Origin: Nephromyces sp. MM_2019
Taxonomy: Eukaryota > Apicomplexa > Aconoidasida > Nephromycida
Direction of reading: 5' to 3'
NCBI GenBank assembly: GCA_015657535.1
Contig: JADHZB010000775.1
Coordinates: 62,001 to 126,000 of the forward strand
DNA: 64,000 bases
Every line of letters starts with the position of its first letter. Position 1 is the first letter of the stretch. The position numbers and the translations under genes are program-made. Below are positions 23,727 through 36,027 of the stretch, piece after piece. The notes beneath the pieces are model-generated. The model ran no database searches. It saw only the letters and a list, made by a program, of their open reading frames with translations, and had not been told where the DNA came from.

Positions 23727-26700
23727 GTGGGTGCGTGTGTAATATGATCCACATAATACCTTTCTCTCGCTCTTTTTCTGGTAATATATACAACTATTGA
23801 TACATTTCTGGCATATTAGACTGAAGCTTTTCCTGCTCCTCAAGCTCCAATTTTTTTTGGTTTCCAGGAAATAAATGAGGCAATCAAACAGGAGATTTCT
23901 GACAAGTTTCCTCCCCGTGCTATTCACTATATTTTGCTGAAGCTTAGAATTGCGATATATCATCATTCCATGCCTGTTAAATTGAGAGATTTAGCTATGC
24001 AACACTGGAAACAAGGCTTGATTGATTACGTCTTTGTTAGCGATGAACTTTCATTATCTGCTCTAGTAGCCGAGTTTTTTCGCAGTAATCGTTCCGTGGA
24101 AGCATCTCTTACGATTCTAAGCAGGTCAGATGAAGACGATCAAATTATCCGAAAGGCGATGAACGTTGTTTCGATGAACACACAGCAGCAGGTAATTTAT
24201 CTATTTTGCCAAACAGAAGAAGAAGAAGATGATGATGTGTCAGAAAGATGAAAGAGTAGCAAGAGGACGAAAAAAATGGCTATTTTCTCCAGAGAATATT
24301 AATCTTTGGATGCATAGAAAATGAGATTTTCAATGAATTGATTGTGTGGCTGACCCGAGATGAGTTTCAATGCTTTATCTTTTTAGAGGCATGATTTACG
24401 CATGAATAAGATGAAATTAAATACAATATATAACGCATAAAACTCAGTGGTAGTTTGAGATCACGAGTGTAATCTTTGGTAGGGTTCAATGAAGATTTTG
24501 TTCGTTTTAGCGACGCATGTAAAAGCTGCGTGCTGTTCTTTTTAGGGAGCCAGCCAAGAGCAACAAGTTTTTTCTAACTTGCAGTTAATGCGAGCTACTC
24601 ATAAGAATTTATGCTAGAAAAGTTGTTATATATGCATGCTTGCTTGTTGAAATTACAAAGCTTACAGAAAGCTGTATGTGAAGAGAAATAAATCGGTAAA
24701 TTCATTGCTTTTTTCCAGTGCAAAAAGGGAAAAAAAGGCTTGAAATGGATTTTTTTTGATGAAGCAGGAAGCCTGCTCAACTCGATGAAGATTAACGACT
24801 GTTTTTCCCGGGAAAAGTTGAACTTTACCCCCACCAAACTCTCTTATGGAACCGTAATTCGCTACTTTTTATGTGGTATAGCAGATCCCCATAGTTGCAT
24901 AAAACTATTTAGGGAATATTTAGAGGTAAGAAGCTCATAGAGAGGAAATTTCATGAAGAAAAGGATGATTTTCAAGCTATTTTTCGATGTTTCTAGACTT
25001 TCCTTGTAGATCAACAATAGGCTTTAAAAAAATAAATTTTGGGTTTTCTTCCTATAACTGTGGTATATTGCCTTTCATATAAATGGCTTTAGTTAATTGA
25101 TATGCATGCAAATTTTTTATGTGGATAAAGCTCATCGTCAAGATATAAAGGCGTAAATATACAAAATCAGAGTGCTATGAGAGGAATTTGAAGAGAAAAA
25201 CCGTTTTTCTACTGCATTTCCTTCATGATGCGTACTAATATTGGCGTTTTTTTTGTAGAAGTTTTTGAGTGGTAACCCTGGCTGTTTGTATACTGCAAAC
25301 GGCATCTCTCGGGGGGATAATCAGCCCATTTTATATCCAATGTCTCTCATGAAAAATTTCGGGGATTAATGAGTTGGCGCAGGAGAAGTCTTGCTGGGAA
25401 TCAATTTGAGACTAATATGTAGTCCAATCACTGGCTTTAGTAACGCTATAACGGAACTGACTGTGAAAAGTGTAAAGCAATTCGAAAAAATGTATTATAT
25501 ACTGCACACACACAAAAATGCAAAGAAAAACACGCACGCATGCACCGATTTGCAGGCGCCAATGTGCAGGCACACACCAAGATGCAGACACACACCAACA
25601 TACACACCAACATACACACCAAGATGCAGACACACACCAACATACACACCAACATACACACCAAGATGCAGACACACACCAACATACACACCAACATACA
25701 CACCAAGATGCAGACACACACCAACATAAACACCAACATACACACCAAGATGCAGACACACACCAACATACACACCAAAATACACACCAAGATGCAGACA
25801 CACACCAACATACACACCAACATACACACCAAGATGCAGACACACACCAACATACACACCAAAATACACACCAACACACTACTGTATTTTCCGCTTAATA
25901 GAGTTTGTTAATGGTCTGTTTTGCGTTGAATTGGTAGATGCAGCAAGCATCCTCGTGTCACGATGCTTTGGCTGATGATCATGAGAGACAGCTGGAAGGG
26001 CTGAGAAGGGAGCTTGGAGAAGAACTTGATATGTGCAAGTTGCTGAAGTTTTGCAGCGATTGGAAAAAGCTAGAATACTTGAAGAAGCAGTATGAGAAAG
26101 AAAGAGCAGACTTTTTAAGCCTTAAGAAAAAGGCTATTAACATTTTGTTTCCTAAAAGTGAGAGCTTTGACAAAAATGGAATTGGTATCGAAGTTTCGAG
26201 TAATCTTTGAATTTCACACACACACACACACACTGCTCTAATATGCTTTTGTGATTCATGATACCTAGCGAGGAGTTTATTGAGTTTTTTTACCTTTTTT
26301 TCTCCGAGATTTTCCTGAAAAATAAGAGCAATTTTGCTAGTTAAAGTAGTCCTTCGGGTGTTTTGTTTTCCATAAGAAAGCCTAGAGAGGCTCTATATCT
26401 TCAGGAAGGCCTAGACAGGCTGTATAGCTTCATTGTTTTCTATAGTAAAGACGCTTAACAATTGAAAAATTTGCTAAAGTGAGTGTATTGATTCATTTGT
26501 AGGAAGGATGAAATCGAGTGAGAGTCGTTGCCCTTCAGCAGACTATGAATGAGTATATGGTGATTTGTTCAATATGAGAAGAAAATGGTCACAAATCAAG
26601 TGTATTGAAAGCTTTTGAGCTGCCACATACTAATTATATGAAAATTTCTCCATTTCCACTTTTTAATGCTTAAAAAGCCTACACTGCATGTTGGTAGCCA

Positions 26701-29700
26701 GTCTCATGTGTTTTGCTGAGAATAAGGAATGCTTATAATAATAGTTTTATTCAAAAGTATAAGCAATCCTCATGCTATAGAAGAGGAAGCTGCTCAAAGA
26801 CTGATGTGTGTGATTTAGCATATTGTCGTGTATATCTCAAAAGAGCAATCACTGCCTAAAGCTAGCACAACTTTCACCTTAAAATTGCTCTATTTGCTTG
26901 ATTTTGAATAGATTAAGTGGGAATATTGCTTAAGACACTAGGAAAGAATGTTCGTGGTTGTTATGGACTCTCTCTACTGCCCCAATGTTGAGAATCACTA
27001 CTGTTTATGCAAGCAGTAAAGCGAAAGCACTTGATGATATTAATTCATCAAAAAATGCGACAAGTCTCTAGAAATATATATATTTCCTCAACATTGGATA
27101 TCTCCTTCAATCTGTTTCTTCTACTGGCTCTAACATACTTGATTTCTCTCTTTTGTTCGTGCTTTTGATTGGTATTCATCTTCATAAAGCATTCAGAAAA
27201 AGTTTGAAGATAATTTGCTCTTTTACTCACTTTTTACGTTTTCCACAAAGAGAGAGAGATGTTCTGTCTTTTTATGAATTTGATTTGATTCTCACATTAT
27301 CGTGTGCAAAGCATTTTTTCTGGAGAAGCTCATGTGTGCTGGAATGTGCAGCAGAGTGTGTGTGTATCTTTTGGAATATATATCATGGTGTATGTGTGTG
27401 TGTGTATCTTTTGGAATATATATCATGGTGTGTGTGTGTGTGTGTGTGTATCTTTTGGAATATATATCATGGTGTATGTGTGTGTGTGTGTGTGTATCTT
27501 TTGGAATATATATCATGGTGTGTGTGTATCTTTTGGAATATTCATCAGATTGTATGTTTTAGACAAATTCCTGTCATTTCAGCCAAAAAATATTTTTTCA
27601 TTGAATTAGATCAACAGTTACTGACCAGTGCGAGTTTTGTCCTTCAGATTGTCATCCTAAAGGTATAGGAGCAAGTCCACACACAGCGTCAGGGCGGTTG
27701 GAGGAGGCGCTTGAGCTTAAAAGGATGAAGATTGATGCTCTTGAAGAGGCCTGCCGAAATTTTGCTTCATCAAATGAAAATCTTCAGCGTTTATCAGAGT
27801 ATGCTGATTTACGTAGGAAATACGAAGATGTTTTTATCAAGAAGGTAGGTCCTTACGTTTTTGAATGCTTTAACCTCCATTTCCAATCATTTCATATGAA
27901 ATATGCTTGTTTTGATTGTATTTCGTTTCATTTGGGTAGATTTGTTAGCCTTTGGCGATATTTTTTCTCGGCTAACATGTGATCCTCTTAAATAGAATCA
28001 CCATTCTCCCATTACTGATTTTAAAATTGTCAAGCTATTAGTCTTTTCGCTCTCCTTTTACCCTTTTAAAGTCTAGGTAAAATTTGGTGTACATACACCT
28101 ACTTGCGAATATTATTCTCTGCAGCTGATGGCTTTCATACTTGGATGGCGTAGATACGTGATAACTTTGCAATTAGTTTGTGTGAAGAAGATGAAGAAGA
28201 CCGTTGAAGATGAAGAAGACCGTTGAAGATGAAGAAGATCGTTGAAGATGAAGAAAACCGTTGAAGATGAAGAAGATCGTTGAAGATGAAGAAGACCATT
28301 GAAGATGAAAAAGAAAAAAATAAAGACGCACAAGAGGAAAAGAGGCCTTGGACTTAGAATTGCAAGCTATAAGCTTAACGGTCTTTGTCTCTACAATTTC
28401 TCTTCTCTTTGTTGTCTTTAATCTTTTGTTTTAGCAGTTTAAATTTTTACTTCAAAGTTTTTGGATTAATCTTCGTGCGGACATATTTTTAGCTCATAAT
28501 ATAGGCAAAAAATGTATATTACACCGAAATCAAAGCGAATCAGATAGAAGCTGCCGGAGCCCCCAGATTTAGCGGTTTGAATTGCTTTGTATGCTTCTAC
28601 AAACCTCAACAAGTCTCTGTAGAATTAAGGTTAAAACTACTGTATTGAATTGTTTTGCGATGCCTGAGTTTAACTGGGTGGCAAGCATTCGTTCAAACAC
28701 TTGCTAAAGATATGAAACACTTGTTCAGAGCTCATTATAACTATTATTGTAATATTTAAAAACAGAAATATATATATATATATTTCTCAAATCCCCCACC
28801 CCCATCAAGAGCTATTTTGTTGTATATACACCTCTAAAACTCTGTTTTGGGAAATTTATATAAGTGTATCTTATTTTCCTTGAATTGAACTTAGTGGTTT
28901 TTGACTTTTATGGAAATTTTTTCTCTCTGTGCGATTTGCTCAAAGTGCTCTATTGAGCCTGCTCCTATGTGAACTAACCATGTTTTTACCCGTTATTTCA
29001 TGCTGTATGTCTTGTCATCTATTAAAGACAAGCATTTTATATCCTTTTTGTAGCAGTGAACTTCATTTTGAGGCTCTTTTTCTGCTGCTTAATCTCTTTG
29101 AAGCTGAAGAGGTTTTGTGGATAAATCGTCAGCTTCATACAGACACCCTTTTTGAAGGTATTTTTTTGCAGCCCAAGCGTGATAAACTAGGGCTTCAGTC
29201 CGAAAAAAGTCGGAAATTGGTGAACTTACCCAATTCTGGATCAGTTTTGAATGAATTTAATTTGATTTATAAGTAAGAATCTCCTGTATATGTCGTAAAG
29301 CAGATGTAGCTCGTGGGAAGACCTGGATTTTTGCTTTTTTATGAAGAAAATCCGTTCTGTCTGAGACGTTGGTGCACAAGTGAAATCGTCAGAACTTTTC
29401 ATTAAGTAGTAAGCTCTGAATCTCATCTTCAGATTTAGTGTAGCTCTATCAGCTGCTGCATTTTTTTGTGGTACGTGCTGGCTACCAACCGTGCTAGCTT
29501 GCTTCCTTATACACATGTGATCATTTGCGCATTATATATCGCGAGTAGTGAGTGGCCAAGTGCACACACAGCTTTCCGGTCTTTTACTTCACTGTGTTTC
29601 TAGCCTGATTGCTTCACCAGATTTCTAGCCAAAACTGAACAAATAATGGCTTTAGAATGATATAGGGGTACTGCAAAATCCTTGCTTTTATCTAAAAGCG

Positions 29701-32700
29701 TAGCTCGGCTCTACTCTTCTCATGCTGCTTAGGTAGTGTTTCATAGCTTATATATGAGCTCAAAGACTAGCTTGGGCTAACTTTAGTTTATGCTATTAAA
29801 GCACTCATAAAGCTTTTATGGACTTCCTATTCTTGTTGTGAAGCGCTGCTAAATCGATATTTGCTGAGCTATTTTTTGCTGCCACCTCATTTCACTTTTA
29901 TGGAGGAAATTAACTTTCCTATAGACATATCTCTTACTAGAGACCTAAAAATTGAATTTCTTCCAAGTTGTAAGATGGGAGGAAAATTTTTTGCTATGAT
30001 TGCTAGGTATTCCAAAGTTGTTTTGAAGTCTTTTTTTTTGTGGTTTCTGTATTCTAAGATGTCTTTTTTAGTTGGTTTTTTCTTCTTCTTAGAAGCTATA
30101 TTTGCTTAGTATACTTTGAACTTTTTTACTTTTTTGTTAGCACCACGTCAGTATACTGCTTCGCTGCTTTCAAATCAGCGTTTTTTGTCGTATTTTGCTT
30201 TGCCATGATGCTTTTGATTTTCAGAGGACTTTCTGTGAGCTGGTGAGCATGCTACACCAAAATTTATTTTTGTGTGTGTGAACTTCCTGCCACTGAATAT
30301 TTTTTGATGAAATGTGTAGCACCCTCCATCAGTTTGTATTACATCTTAGCGCCTCCCACTGTGTCATTCCACCTTGCTTTGTCGTCACACAGTGTTGAAC
30401 AGCTTTTTCTTGTAGAAGCGTGAGCTTCGCGTTACCGGAATACCTACCGCTTCGCGTGTTTTTCTCGCTTTTCACTTAGTCTGTGTAAATTTCAAACTCT
30501 CTGTAAAAAGAGTGGTTCTCTCTGTGCTTGGTGTGATCGTTGTGTGTGTGACTCTCTTTATTTGTGTGTGTGACTCTCTTTATTTGTGTGTGTGACTCTC
30601 TTTATTTGTGTGTGTGACTCTTTATTTTAAACTAAAAATAATTCGGGAATGTAGCAGGCGAATGCGCCTAGCGAATTCAATCTGCATGATATACAAAGCT
30701 GCTCTTTTATTCTAGTCAGAATACCCAACCTCTGCTCTTACTATTAACTTGTGGGTAGAACTAAATGAATAAGTTCCACAGCTTAGCTAAGCGTTCAGTA
30801 CTCGCATTTTTCCGCGGGAAAAACATATTTTTCAGTGATTTGTGGATGGCTGAGCAGTAGCTACAGCTGTATATACACCTGAATATTTTCTAAAACTAAA
30901 GGAACAATAAAATCTTTGTTTTTTACGTCAATATAGCAGGAATAGCAACGCTATAAATATATAATGCTTCGTTTCATTCTGAATACAATTTAATTTTAGT
31001 GGCTGCGATTGCTAAAGTTTATAAGTATACGGGTGTTTCGGTGCTACTCAGAGTTCTATTAGATTTCGGAGCGGTCAGCAACAAGAGCAACCACCAACCT
31101 ACAGAGAAATCATCTAAGCTGTGTCTTTTGGGGTCTTTCTTGGCTCTTCTTCCTCCGTTACCGAATGATCTTTGGCTGGCCTTGCTACTTTCCAATAAGA
31201 ATATTCCTTTTGGAACCTTGTCTGCCAAGGAATTTTTGAGTCTGATTGCGTGTGCGATTACTGAAGAAGACTTTACTGGTTGCTTCAAATCATTCAGCGA
31301 TGCTACCCCTGCTGCAACTGAGCCTCCGACACTAGAGTCCTCCTTTCATGAACTTGAAGTTTTGTCTTCTCAATTGAAAGCCAGACAGGAATTGTAAGTA
31401 GCTCTTTCAAACCAAACTTGTTTTTGAAGCTTGAAGACGAGGAAGACGACATTCTTTTTGGATATGCACTATCGCAGTAAAATCTCTGTTTTTTATCTGA
31501 TTATGCCGCTATATTCATACCTCCAGTGATACTCTTCACGTTGATTAATTTTGTGTAAATTTTGATGGGAATACCATGTATATAAAAGGCGAAATTTGCG
31601 TGTTTAATGCGAGGAATTTGCTCAATTTTAGTCTTTTCGTAGTAATTTCAAACACGCTGAGCTTAGATATGATATTCTGGCTAGGGGGATGAAGCTTTTA
31701 GAATTAGGTATGAATGAAGCCAGTAAAAAATAAAAACTCATAAAGTTCATAATGACCTTGCTTTGAAGATACTAGCTTGAAATGTTGAGCCTGAGCTCCT
31801 TTTTACAAACCATCTCTGCTTTTCAAATTTGAATTAATTTAATGAAGCTACTCCCGGATAGTTTCTTAAGTTTTATGGAGGCTTTTTCAAAGTCTAGTAG
31901 TTATTATATATGTTTATTGTGCTTCTAAAGCTAGCTTCTCTGCTTTATTGATTACTGTGTAAATTGATTTTATTCTGCATAGGCTGCCTTTGCAATCTGC
32001 GGGAATTTCTATTCATATCTTTTTATCTAATACTTTAAAAATTGCATCTGGGACTTGGTACAATCCCTCTACTTATGAATCCTCTTTTTCCCGGGAACTG
32101 CCCTAAGCATTTTTGCGGATTTTCATAGCCTTGCTTTGTCTTCTTGCTTAGTCTCTTGGTTTTAGATACTATATCTTCGGCCTTGCTGTTATTTTATCTT
32201 ATTTGCTTAAAAGAATACATTTCTTTTTCCAATGATTCAGGCAGAGGCTAAACTTCCCTATTCCCATTAATTATGGTGCCGCCAAAGTTATTCTTATGCT
32301 GGGTGCATTCCAAATAGATCCTCATTCACCAGAACCGAAGTCACATGGACATGAAGGCGATTGCCTCCTTTTCACGAGCTCAAAGGGAATCCTGGAATAT
32401 AAGAAACTACCTTCTACTGCGAGAAAATCCTTACCTCTTGCTTCACATAACTCTGCTAATTCTGCATCTTTTTTGGCTACATATGTATCGGCAGCCTTAG
32501 ATTATGCGTGCACAAGAGCTGTCCATCGTGAACTGGTAAGTAAATTGCTCAATGACTGCTCCAGGGTGCTGTCTAGACTAATGCTTATTCAGGATATATT
32601 TTACTCAAGCCCTTCTGAACCTAATATGCTGAATCACCAAGAGGAGTGTAATCAGTGTGGTACTGTATTCAATTTAGTGCAATCATCACATTGTTTGTTA

Positions 32701-32733
32701 AAGACTCTGTCTAACAAGATAAATGCTTTGTAG
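16638..32733 (+). CDS. Nup155/Nup170-like nucleoporin, about 18 exons, 5' end uncertain
   Basis: Scaffold nucleoporin of the nuclear pore inner ring, by resemblance. Exons read: 16638-17583, 18013-18208, 18293-18311, 18446-18513, 20105-20265, 22286-22529, 22694-22790, 22932-23084, 23232-23414, 23868-24191, 24719-24925, 25938-26184, 27648-27844, 28125-28181, 29028-29157, 29844-29969, 31000-31393, 32241-32733. Phases agree at every junction and the sum gives about 1,413 codons, close to the roughly 1,390 of human Nup155. Signals in Nup155 order: AFFSRLGG (364-370), the counterpart of the FFRYGG block; [14 protein letters not shown]; a [20 protein letters not shown] block; [20 protein letters not shown]; coiled-coil helices in exons 12-13; [20 protein letters not shown]. 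The first exon opens in frame at an acceptor (TTTTTTAG), so exons for the N-terminal propeller probably lie upstream; ATG 16656 is the alternative start. Least certain: the 23084 donor, exon 14's end, and exons 15-16. Confidence 0.6.
18362..18430. repeat. GT-rich tract between nucleoporin exons 3 and 4
   Basis: GT-rich simple sequence (GTGTGTGTGCTGATGTGGGTG and similar) fills the short intron before the exon at 18446. Confidence 0.7.
21475..21608. repeat. GT-rich imperfect tandem repeat in intron
   Basis: TGTGAGATT recurs at about 21481, 21519 and 21556, each followed by a T(G/A)TGAGTATAT segment and a GT run, giving three imperfect units of about 38 bp in the long intron 20266-22285. Confidence 0.75.
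23083..23150. repeat. GT / CT simple repeat at an intron 5' end
   Basis: A GT run, a CT/ATCT run and a second GT run in succession. The exon at 22932-23084 keeps frame only if its donor lies inside the first GT run, so the repeat probably forms the start of the intron. Confidence 0.75.
23581..23740. repeat. 160-bp GT microsatellite with GC interruptions
   Basis: Nearly pure GT interrupted by GTGC and GTGGG steps, in the intron between the exons ending at 23414 and starting at 23868. It stays open in several frames on both strands only because the repeat contains no stop. Confidence 0.95.
25577..25872. repeat. 42-bp minisatellite, seven copies
   Basis: AAGATGCAG recurs at 25579, 25621, 25663, 25705, 25747, 25789 and 25831, exactly 42 bp apart, each followed by CACACACCAACATACACACC-type sequence. 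Copies differ by single bases (for example AACATAAACACC). It lies in the intron 24926-25937. The period is a multiple of three, so several frames stay open across it. Confidence 0.95.
27356..27551. repeat. Composite repeat: TATCTTTTGGAATATATATC plus GT runs, five copies
   Basis: The 24-base block starting TATCTTTTGGAATATATATC occurs at 27365, 27405, 27449, 27495 and 27527, separated by GT runs of different lengths (spacing 40, 44, 46, 32). The last copy is diverged at its end. It lies in intron 26185-27647. Confidence 0.92.
28188..28314. repeat. 19-bp purine-rich tandem repeat, six copies
   Basis: A unit of the form CCGTTGAAGATGAAGAAGA begins at 28201, 28220, 28239, 28258, 28277 and 28296. 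It is purine-rich on the plus strand, against the T-rich trend of the surrounding intron. The 19-bp period would break any frame, so it is not coding repeat. Confidence 0.92.
30541..30626. repeat. 22-bp tandem repeat, four copies
   Basis: GACTCTCTTTATTTGTGTGT repeats with GACTCT at 30550, 30572, 30594 and 30616. It lies in the intron 29970-30999. Confidence 0.92.
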
Positions 32734-35700
32734 TCTATTGCGGTTTTACGAAGCGAAGCAATGAGAAGGTTATTTTCATGTGATTTCTGCCGTTTCTTCT
32801 CTAAAATTTCGGGTTCCAGATGGTATATACTGCGTTTCCAGAAAGTAAGGAAGATTTTTAGTGGAGATTCAAGTATGCTTATACGCTGCTACTCTGTAAA
32901 TAACCTCAAGATTTGGTGTGCATAAGCATACTTTTGCGTCAGAGGTATGTTTACCACTGTATTTGTGCTGAACGGCACACCAAGAAGAGGCAGTTGTGTC
33001 TGCATGTATGTCTTCTTGCTGGTATGTCGTTTCCACACCAACGGGAGAAAGCTCTATTCAAGGCTGTCTCTGCGTGTGCAGGTCTTAATTTGGCCAGAGC
33101 TGCACTTGCTCTTTGGTACACTTTGAAGTTTGATAATAAGATGTTCAAAATATTTTCCAAAAAATAGAACAAGGAAACTTATCTGCAGTTTATAAATTTT
33201 ATTGCAAAAAAAAAACTTAAAAATGCTATTAAATTTCGCTTCTTGGGATTTTCTATAAGCAAAATTAATTTTAGATCTTGTATCAAATCGAAAGTTTCTA
33301 CCACCTGCATTCTACATAACAGCTAAAAGCAGTAGATGAGTACTCCGCTCTCAAGTATTCGATAGAATGCTTATAGTAACTGTAGTGAGGCAGCTTGTGT
33401 TGATAGCAACAATTTTTGTATCATTTGTACCTTTTAAAGAACATACAGAGAGAGTGAGAATAGTAGCTAAGCCCTGTAAAGTGCTGGGGCTAATCAGTTT
33501 TCAATAGGATTTTGACCTAGCATTGAGTAGTTTCAAGGAAAAGCATAGAGCGAAAAGCGTTTACATCTCTGAACTTATGGCAAATTCTGCACATACTTAA
33601 TGAAATTCATATGAACAATGCCATGGCTCCACGCGGTGATACAATTCGTTGAATCCTACGGGGCTCAAGCTAGTTAGTCTATACACGAAATTTTTTGTTC
33701 ACTTAGCTGCTGTAAGACTTTCCCTGCCATCATGGGAGGGTAAATTCTTCATTGGTCTTGGTTCGATTTTAAGCTTTACGGCAAAAAAATGCAGCGTAAG
33801 CATAGCTGTCGAATGCAGCGTGTTGACCAGGAATTTGTAGAAGAGAAACCATGTTACGATTTATAGCCTCGTAGGGGGTCTAAAAAAATTCAGTTGTACT
33901 CCACTTTATCCTTGTGAAAGGATGGATCATTTGCCCTGACCGAGGATTGGTGGTAGCCTTCTTGTATGTTTAGAGCTGCATTATCCCGTCCAAAAGATCT
34001 CCTAGGATTTTTTAAGCATTTTTTTAGCGCCCCTCGCTTTCTATTTAAGCTAATTTTACCCTACTCCGTAATTTTGGCTTTTATTTCTAGGAAAAACCCC
34101 TGTTTTTTCCTGGTACTACCGACTTTGAGAGTAAACATGCTTTCTCCGGAAATCTTGGTCGATTTGACCTGCTTTTCTACTGCTGCCCCGATGTGTCTAT
34201 GAATTTAAAGCAGTTTCCAAGGATAAAAAGTTTTCATCGTTTCTAGCGCCTTGTGGTTTTAAGTAATTTTTTGGAAGCAATACAACTTTTGCCGCAAAGC
34301 TGCTTGTTTATATTTTAGAATTTTTTAAATGCTATCCAAGTTCGTATTTTAAGTGGTTCCCTCGGATATAAGGGTAAAACCATACAAATGAGACGCAATG
34401 GGCGTCACTAGTTATAGCTAATGAAATTAGATCCACAGGGGTACTCCAACCCACTCAACATGCCAGTAAACATCCCTTTAAGCAGTAAAAGCTCCTTTAA
34501 CGGCTTGCACGTACAGCTGCAAACGCAAATTCGCCTTGGTAGCATCGATTTTGATGCGCGCTTAAATATTGAGTGAAGTATCAACAGCTCAAAGTTAATC
34601 AAATAAAAAGAATCCTAATAAAATTAGCAGTCAGCAGCCAGAGTTTCGGGTGTCATACAGACTAAGATACTTACAAAACAGATAAGACACGACGAATCCT
34701 GCAGCCAAGTGAACGATAATGTTCTTTACGGATGTACTCAATGGGCCCTACCTGTGACCTGCCTCCAGGGTGCCACGTAGCTGATAGGCCAAGCCGACAA
34801 ACAGCCCTGCAAAAGGGACTTGCTTCCTAAGGCGCGCAAATGAGCAAGCGTCAAATAATCACCTTGAGGATCTCTACAACTTAGATGACGCAGGGCTACC
34901 TGGATTCCTCACTCTTTTTGTCCAATCATCGCAAATGAAGCAGCAAATCTTATTGCAGTGCCCAAATATTTCTTGTATTTCACGGGGTAAATTGGGATTC
35001 GTTGCTCTTCAATTTCTGTACATACCCAGATCAAGATACTTTGACGGATTTTTATTTCATCGGCAAAAATTTTTCAAGTGACAGGTGTCTCCGTTTCGAT
35101 TTTAAACCCGAGAACTGAAATAAATTGTTAGCGGAAGCACCCCAAAGAGTATACTAATTTTTCGATGCTGTAGCGACTGATGAAATACGCGCTTGTGTAC
35201 CAAGTAATAATCCTATTGCGAAAGCAGATGCAGTTCTGAAATATTTATTTCAGGGAAAGGTATGCGTTCCCATCCTGCTTGTGAAAATATCTCTCCACCG
35301 TAGTCTTGTGATTCTGTCCCATCGAAAGCTAGGTAAATTACTTCGTTTGCAGGGCGCGAATTATAATGCCATTTTTGTGGGAATTTCTTATTTTAGGTAC
35401 TACGCTAGATTATCTATGGCATGTTCGATGTAACTACCATTTTAGAGCTCTATGCCGTTTGATTCGTGCTCTTCAGTTTTGGTGGATTGGAATAAATTTA
35501 TGCTCTTTTTTAATGCTAATATTACTGCGAGAGTGTGGATGGCTATTAAAAAGTAAAATGCTTCCTAGATGAAGACTTTAGAAGTGAATGATAGCCTGAA
35601 TTTAAGCAAGTAAATTGTGAAATGACTTTCATGTGCTCATTCATCGTGAATACCATAGTAGCAAAGGTGCTAGACAATTTTTTTAAGGCTAGTAGGAGTG

Positions 35701-36027
35701 CGCATAAGCCTGGGACATAAAACAGATGACTTTACAAGCAATTTATATTTTGCATTCCGTTCGGAAGGAAAGAGCTCGCTTTAAAATTTTTATCCTCGAA
35801 GAAAACATTCATGATTTGCTTTCTTGTTTTCGTAAATATGGAAAATAAAGCTAAATACCGGATCGCATTATTCAGTTCTAATATATCTCTTATGGGAGAT
35901 TGCATCCGCGATGCTTCATAGAATCCTCTTTGGGACTGTTGTTAAAGCAGCATTAAATTGCTTGTCTCTAAAATAGTCATAATTTCCTGAAAATGAGCGA
36001 TATGCATACTCTTAGACTGAAGAGTTA
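32734..36027. other. Region between nucleoporin and GPI8 genes; possible short plus-strand exons
   Basis: No gene I can support. A short open segment at about 35354-35398 (GANYNAIFVGISYF) has an acceptor TTCGTTTGCAG in front and an AG/GTACTA donor behind. Another at about 35255-35332 (GKVCVPILLVKISLHRSLVI) follows ATATTTATTTCAG. They are exon-like but the gap between them is only about 20 bases and the phases do not join. Frames at 33649-33840 and 33966-34202 are unrecognised. The rest is AT-rich DNA. Confidence 0.3.

Noticed and set aside
23520..23966. Long frames on both strands encoding His/Thr or Cys/Val repeats
   Set aside because: They are the GT microsatellite read in all frames; the region is an intron between two phase-matched exons.
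25577..25872. CRISPR-like regular spacing
   Set aside because: The whole 42-bp unit repeats, with no unique spacers, and the context is a eukaryotic intron.
25391..25911. Frames of 112-155 codons on both strands with Cys/Trp/Val or His/Gln/Thr repeats
   Set aside because: They arise from the stop-free 42-bp minisatellite inside an intron.
27153..27668. 171-codon plus-strand frame and overlapping frames
   Set aside because: Most of the frame is the TATCTTTTGG/GT composite repeat. Only the part from 27648 behaves as an exon, and in another frame.
29158..29276. Read-through frame after exon 29028-29157
   Set aside because: Splicing at GAAG/GTATTT to the acceptor at 29843 gives a smooth helical sequence in phase, so the read-through is probably intronic, though not excluded.
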